A DNA stretch of 64,000 nucleotides from the NCBI RefSeq assembly GCF_018449725.1, contig NZ_JAAVVC010000003.1, forward strand, positions 310,001 through 374,000. Reading direction: 5' to 3'. Each line of letters starts with the position of its first letter. Position 1 is the first letter of the stretch. The DNA comes from Pseudomonas sp. dw_612. GTDB taxonomy: Bacteria; Pseudomonadota; Gammaproteobacteria; Pseudomonadales; Pseudomonadaceae. Under the pieces are notes generated by a model. The model was not told where the DNA came from. It worked only from the letters and a program-made list of their open reading frames with translations, and did not search any database. The position numbers and the translations under genes were made by a program. Shown here piece after piece: positions 62,454 through 64,000 of this stretch.

Positions 62454-62478
62454 TAGTCGCTAGTGACCCATGCACTGA

Positions 62479-62997
<519 letters not shown>

Positions 62998-63032
62998 GCC
63001 GCCACAAACCCAACGCCCCAGGAGAAAACAAT

Positions 63033-64000
63033 ATGACTCTGCGTAAATTCGCAGGGCTAGGAGCCCTGTTGTCCCTCGTAATGCCCAGCCTGGCTATGGC
63101 GGCAGACGAAGTGGCGGCCCCAGTCCTCAATTCCGGCGATACCGCCTGGATGCTGACCTCGACGGCCCTCGTGCTGTTCATGACCATTCCCGGCCTCGCG
63201 CTGTTCTACGGCGGCATGGTTCGCTCCAAAAACATTCTTTCCGTGATGATGCAGTGCTTCGCCATTACCGGTCTGATCAGCATCCTGTGGGTCATTTATG
63301 GCTACAGCGTTGCGTTCGACACCACCGGCATGGAACAGGGCGTCGTCAACTTCAACTCGTTCTTCGGCGGCATGGGCAAGGCGTTCCTCGCCGGCATCAC
63401 GCCTGCCAGCATCACCGGTCCGGCCGCGCTGTTTCCTGAAGCAGTGTTCGTGACCTTCCAGATGACCTTCGCCATCATCACCCCGGCGCTGATCGTCGGT
63501 GCCTTCGCCGAGCGGATGAAGTTCTCCGCGATGCTGGTCTTCATGGGTATCTGGTTCACCCTGGTTTACGCACCGATTGCGCACATGGTCTGGTCCGGTA
63601 ACGGCGGCCTGCTGTGGGACTGGGGCGTGCTGGACTTCGCGGGCGGCACCGTGGTGCACATCAACGCCGGTGTGGCCGGTCTGATCTGCTGCCTGGTACT
63701 GGGTAAGCGCAAAGGTTTCCCGACCACTCCGATGGCACCGCATAACCTCGGTTACACCCTGATGGGCGCGGCCATGCTGTGGGTCGGCTGGTTCGGCTTC
63801 AACGCCGGTTCCGCCGCCGCGGCCAACGGCACTGCCGGTATGGCGATGCTGGTCACCCAGATTGCAACCGCCGCCGCTGCACTGGGCTGGATGTTCGCGG
63901 AGTGGATCACCCACGGCAAACCAAGTGCACTGGGTATCGCGTCTGGTGTGGTCGCCGGTCTGGTGGCAATCACCCCGGCTGCTGGCACCGTGGGCCCGAT
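63033..64000 (+). CDS. amtB: Ammonium transporter AmtB (truncated by window end)
   Basis: The ATG at 63033 follows AGGAGA. 322 codons are present and the C-terminal part is outside the window. A cleavable signal peptide (MTLRKFAGLGALLSLVMPSLAMA) is followed by membrane helices, the selectivity-region segments GLALFYGGMVRSKN and FAIITPALIVGAFAERMKFS, and the first pore histidine in PIAHMVWSGNGG. The second pore histidine should lie beyond the edge. It conducts ammonium when nitrogen is scarce and is gated by GlnK. Confidence 0.97.
   Translation, partial: MTLRKFAGLGALLSLVMPSLAMAADEVAAPVLNSGDTAWMLTSTALVLFMTIPGLALFYGGMVRSKNILSVMMQCFAITGLISILWVIYGYSVAFDTTGMEQGVVNFNSFFGGMGKAFLAGITPASITGPAALFPEAVFVTFQMTFAIITPALIVGAFAERMKFSAMLVFMGIWFTLVYAPIAHMVWSGNGGLLWDWGVLDFAGGTVVHINAGVAGLICCLVLGKRKGFPTTPMAPHNLGYTLMGAAMLWVGWFGFNAGSAAAANGTAGMAMLVTQIATAAAALGWMFAEWITHGKPSALGIASGVVAGLVAITPAAGTVGP

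Overview
The window is chromosomal DNA of a fluorescent Pseudomonas (P. fluorescens/P. putida-type lineage). Evidence is the GC-rich third codon positions, the gene order (oxyR-recG, yicC-gmk-rpoZ-spoT-ridA, crc/pyrE, argB-algC-dut-coaBC/radC, rpmBG, kauB, lrp/dadA-rid-dadX, xpt, rep, glnK-amtB), the true Crc protein beside pyrE, and about 18 REP/REPIN-type palindromic loci. This order matches my recollection of the P. aeruginosa PA5287-PA5347 neighbourhood; I ran no database comparison.

Layout. 0-10 kb: the tail of an unidentified gene, an SCP2-like protein, a delta-60 repeat protein, a YbaK-HDOD fusion, recG-oxyR, and the exbB-exbD-tonB energy-transduction operon. 10-27 kb: core information processing and metabolism, covering the stringent response (spoT), omega subunit, guanylate kinase, RNase PH, carbon-catabolite control (crc), pyrimidine, arginine, nucleotide-sugar and CoA biosynthesis, RadC, a peptide-binding protein, and ribosomal proteins L28/L33 with a clear sigma-70 promoter. 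27-45 kb: amine and amino-acid catabolism (KauB/PauC aldehyde dehydrogenase, a PauB-like oxidase, the PauR-like regulator, Lrp, DadA, a Rid protein, DadX) with an inserted four-gene chaperone-usher fimbrial operon at 32-36.5 kb. 45-59.7 kb: cytochrome c5, an acetyl-CoA hydrolase-family enzyme, Xpt, Rep, a GGDEF-EAL protein with a degenerate GGDEF motif, a MATE exporter, a LysR regulator, a chemoreceptor with a FliA-type promoter, a DUF4432 protein and ComM/YifB.

59.7-62 kb is the accessory spot. A 19/20-bp direct repeat brackets about 1.9 kb that holds a 33-codon gene whose Shine-Dalgarno lies in a hairpin loop, an orphan HigA-type antitoxin, and a BRO-N antirepressor-like gene. The BRO-N gene is preceded by a three-way-junction RNA that looks like a phage C4 antisense RNA. 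I consider this C4-antirepressor module the most interesting signal. 62-64 kb: ubiK, then glnK-amtB (truncated by the window end) behind a sigma-54 promoter with two NtrC-like sites placed as in the classical glnA enhancer.

No tRNA, rRNA, CRISPR array, transposase or complete prophage was seen. No large unknown multi-gene system was found.
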